A DNA stretch of 64,000 nucleotides from Podarcis raffonei (lineage: Eukaryota; Chordata; Lepidosauria; Squamata; Lacertidae): contig NC_070614.1 in NCBI RefSeq assembly GCF_027172205.1, positions 50,904,001-50,968,000 of the forward strand, written 5' to 3'. This document shows, in pieces, positions 61,901-64,000 of the stretch. The notes beneath the pieces are model-generated. The model was not told the DNA's origin, ran no database searches, and was given only the letters and a program-made list of their open reading frames with translations. Position numbers and translations under genes: made by a program. Each line of letters starts with the position of its first letter. Position 1 is the first letter of the stretch.

Positions 61901-62835
61901 TTCTCTCGTGAGAAATAACAGAGTGTTGTGGGTTTCCTGGGACACTTGCAGGGTATGTGGGTGCTGGCCCTTTCAGGACCATTGAAACTTCCAAGAGTCA
62001 GTTGGCAGATATTTTCACTTTCCATTTTATGGAGATTATTCACCTGTTTGACCTATTGACCATATACCTCAGTCCTATGTGATTTAGAGTTCATTGAACA
62101 GCATTAAGGTACACTGAGGAGCATGGCATGCATGGTTACTTTTATAACCATTGGTGGAGTCTTAACCCCCTCCCTCTGTTCATTGCTATTGGATATCCCT
62201 TAATTTTATGAGGGCTGGGCAATACCAGAGGACTCTTGTTGCAGGAAGCCTTTTGTGAAGACGTCATGTATCCAGGACTGCAGCTCAAAATCATCCTGCA
62301 CAGAGCGGTCGTCATTGTAATACAAGTCGACAATGCCAGAGACAAATCTACGGGAAAGAGTCAAATAAAGGGGAAATAAGAGAAAACTCAGCTTGCAGAA
62401 TTGAGACCTCTTCATGGACCACTTGGTCCTCCACTCACAGAAAAAGGAGATTGTGGGGTGCAAAGTCTCCTCCACATCCAGCACATTAAAAGGTAAAGGT
62501 ACCCCTGCCCGTTCGGGCCAGTCTTGCCAGACTCTAGGGTTGTGCGCTCATCTCACTCTATAGGCCGGGAGCCAGCGCTGTCCGCAGACACTTCCGGGTC
62601 ACGTGGCCAGCGTGACAAGCTGCATCTGGTGAGCCAGAGCCGCACACGGAAACGCCGTTTACCTTCCCGCTTGTAAGCGGTCCCTATTTATCTACTTGCA
62701 CCCGGGGGTGCTTTCGAACTGCTAGGTTGGCAGGAGCTGGGACCGAGCAACGGGAGCGCACCCCGCCGCGGGGATTTGAACCGCCGACCTTTCGATCAGC
62801 AAGCCCTAGGCGCTGAGGCTTTTACCCACAGCGCC

Positions 62836-62883
<48 letters not shown>

Positions 62884-63816
62884 GGGCTGTAAAATAGAAA
62901 TAGAGGAGGGAACTGGATCAAGGGGTTATAGCCATTCTGAGCTACAACTACAGATGCAAAATTCCCTTTATTTTGTCAATGGAGAGCTCCTAGGAATTAG
63001 TTGTTGTTGTTGTTGATTTATTTATACCCTACCCATCCACTCTGGGCAGCTTCCAACAGAATATATTAAAAACACAACAAAACATCAAACATTAAAAACT
63101 TCCCTAAACAGGGCTGCCTTCAGATGTCTTCTAAAAGTCAGAGAGTTGTTTATTTCCTTGACATCTGATGGGAGGGCGTTCCACAGGGCGGGCGCCACCA
63201 CCGAGAAGGCCCTCTGCCTGGTTCCCTGAAACCTCGCTTCTCGCAGGGAGGGAACTACCAGAAGGCCCTCAGCGCTGGACCTCAGTGTCCGGGCAGAAAG
63301 ATGTTCCACCACCTGAGTCGGAGCCCCCCAACCCCCCCCCTTGTATTCCTGCGCACAGATGCAAACACACACACACCACGTCCACATCCTTGAATTTTGC
63401 TCCAGGCAAAATGGAGACCGGCACAGTCCCACCCATGCCCTTCCCTGACCTCTCCACGGCTGCCCAGATCTTCAGGCCGTCCTCCTTGTAGTAATAATTG
63501 GGCAACGAGGACACCCCGCGAGCTTCCAGGTCTTCTGAGAGGCAGAGGGAGGAGTAGGTCATGGTCTTCAAGTCCCTTTGCAGCAGCTCAATCAAGCCCT
63601 GGAGTCCAACGCCAGTTGCCTGGAGACATGGCGTGGGGGAAAGGGAGTCACAACCTGGAAGGAGAAGGTCTAGGAGCAGCAAAACCTGATTCTTCTCAGG
63701 CGGGGTAGCAAGACCCCAGGGTAGCTTACCTTGTCGAAGACGCCATCCTTTGAAATGAGGCGCTCCCGGGCCAAGGCATTGATGTGGAGGGTGTAGCGGG
63801 TGTGGGGGATCAGGAG
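58733..63816 (-). CDS. ALOX15B: Gene C: ALOX15B-like lipoxygenase, exons 9-14 (5' part beyond window)
   Basis: In transcript order: 63816-63730, 63619-63450, 62347-62226, 61419-61319, 59866-59696, 58924-58733. All phases fit genes A and B. Exon 9 reads INALAR, so the stereocontrol residue is Ala. Exon 11 ([14 protein letters not shown]) followed by IPS resembles human ALOX15B (SVQDD, GFLNQESSGIPSS). Iron ligands in QHSAVNSGQ and the C-terminal Ile are present. Exon 14 is 12 nt longer than in A and B (extra residues in [14 protein letters not shown]). Convergent orientation with gene B matches human ALOX15B/ALOX12B. Expected role: Ca-regulated oxygenation of arachidonate at C15 or C8; the position cannot be told from these exons. 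Confidence 0.88.
59232..59689 (-). mobile_element. CR1 fragment split by solo LTR, next to gene C exon 13
   Basis: CR1 pieces 59626-59689 and 59232-59262. In gene C direction it starts about 6 nt after the exon 13 donor. Confidence 0.7.
59263..59625 (+). mobile_element. Solo LTR, 363 bp
   Basis: TGTTGAATGG start, CCAACA end, 5-bp duplication CATCT (59258-59262, 59626-59630), TATATAAAG at about 59427. Antisense to gene C, in intron 13. Family not identified. Confidence 0.8.
59696..59866 (-). CDS. ALOX15B: Gene C exon 13
   Basis: 171 nt. [47 protein letters not shown]. Donor gtgagt, with CR1 sequence beginning about 6 nt beyond it. Confidence 0.95.
59967..60875 (+). mobile_element. Tc1-type transposon, rearranged
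   Basis: TA-flanked (59965-59966, 60876-60877), ends CAGGTGGAACTTCGAAAATT and AATTTTCCGAGTTTCACCTG. Forward strand 60166-60598 reads a Tc1 transposase C-terminal half ([20 protein letters not shown]) with a frameshift near 60350. The left 200 bp is inverted relative to the rest. N-terminal half missing. Confidence 0.85.
60890..61040 (+). mobile_element. Old CR1-like fragment
   Basis: Reads [20 protein letters not shown] then [17 protein letters not shown]. Confidence 0.5.
61319..61419 (-). CDS. ALOX15B: Gene C exon 12 (iron site)
   Basis: 101 nt. [20 protein letters not shown] then [12 protein letters not shown] with ligand His and Asn. Donor gtagga. Confidence 0.94.
61420..62200. other. 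Gene C intron 11, unassigned
   Basis: No exon. 61680-62000 has CTTGCACGATTTCATGCC and GAAACATGCGAAATCATGG arms that suggest a loose palindromic repeat; nothing firmer. Confidence 0.3.
62226..62347 (-). CDS. ALOX15B: Gene C exon 11
   Basis: 122 nt. [40 protein letters not shown]. Acceptor gtag; donor gtattg is weak but fixed by phase. Confidence 0.93.
62491..62836 (-). mobile_element. Sauria-type SINE, diverged subfamily
   Basis: Reversed; differs from the others by many shared-looking changes (CCCGTTCGGGCCAGTC, GCTTGTAAGCGGTCC), so probably an older subfamily. Followed by (AAT)n to 62882. Confidence 0.8.
63000..63310 (-). mobile_element. L2-like LINE 3' fragment after gene C exon 10
   Basis: Reads [40 protein letters not shown] on the minus strand. 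In gene C direction it starts about 140 bp after the exon 10 donor, sense. Confidence 0.8.
63450..63619 (-). CDS. ALOX15B: Gene C exon 10
   Basis: 170 nt. [57 protein letters not shown]. Donor gtcagg. Confidence 0.95.
63730..63816 (-). CDS. ALOX15B: Gene C exon 9
   Basis: 87 nt. [20 protein letters not shown] then ISKDGVFDK. Ala at the stereocontrol site. Donor gtaag. Confidence 0.94.
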
Positions 63817-63867
63817 CTGTAGAAGACAGGAGAGGACGGCTTTGTTAATGGCTTAAAAAAAAAGATA

Positions 63868-64000
63868 AAGCGACCCCTGATCATTAGGTCCAGTCGTGAC
63901 CAACTCTGGGGTTGCAGCGTTCAACTCACTTTATTGGCCGAGGGAGCCGGCGTACAGCTTCCGGGTCATGTGGCCAGCAGGACTAAGCCGCTTCTGGCGA
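63868..64000 (-). mobile_element. Sauria-type SINE, cut by window end
   Basis: AAAGCGACCCCTGATCATTA start of a reversed SINE in gene C intron 8. Confidence 0.8.

Noticed and set aside
61701-61985. 94-codon plus-strand ORF in gene C intron 11
   Set aside because: No recognisable protein; lies in repeat-like, loosely palindromic sequence.

Overview
The window is nuclear DNA from a squamate reptile, probably a lizard. The repeat content points this way: many tRNA-derived SINEs of about 350 bp ending in an ACCTTT tail (Sauria-type), Bov-B, CR1, L2-like and L1 LINE fragments, hAT and Tc1/mariner/Tigger-like elements, and solo LTRs. A lacertid-like genome is my guess and was not tested by any search.

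The host content is a cluster of three lipoxygenase genes, all in the standard vertebrate 14-exon layout. Gene A (+, 1-28949, first exon and part of exon 2 outside the window) is ALOXE3-like. Gene B (+, 35546-55709, complete, 672 codons) is ALOX12B-like. Gene C (-, 63816-58733, exons 9-14 only) is ALOX15B-like. Read from right to left, the order and directions match human 17p13.1 (ALOX15B, then convergent ALOX12B and ALOXE3). All exons I could place are open, keep phase and have GT/AG borders. Iron-ligand residues visible in the window are intact. At the residue that sets oxygenation stereochemistry, gene B has Gly (R-type) while A and C have Ala (S-type or isomerase), which supports the names. 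In mammals ALOX12B and ALOXE3 act in sequence on linoleate-bearing ceramides to build the skin water barrier. A and B therefore probably form the reptile version of this pathway, and C is a separate fatty-acid 15/8-type lipoxygenase.

Most of the remaining sequence is transposon debris, often nested. 1-28949: gene A introns, with a 2.07-kb L1-derived element inside a SINE inside another SINE, a mariner with a nested Tigger-like element, a solo LTR whose U3 repeat has expanded to about 31 copies of 40 bp next to exon 7, and long LTR-like repeats. 28950-35545: intergenic, with two hAT-type MITEs, several Bov-B fragments, a TSD-flanked 609-bp LTR-like repeat and a second L1-derived element. 35546-55709: gene B, where a SINE insertion has duplicated the 3' splice site of exon 7. 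55710-58732: gap between the convergent genes. 58733-64000: gene C, with a solo LTR, a Tc1 element and SINEs.

I saw no RNA genes other than SINE-embedded tRNA-like sequences, no CRISPR and no bacterial features. The items most worth following are the duplicated splice acceptor (44641-45016), the CCAAT-box minisatellite in the solo LTR (12920-14400), sense L2 fragments just after exon 10 of all three paralogues, and the half-L1 element (5251-7324).
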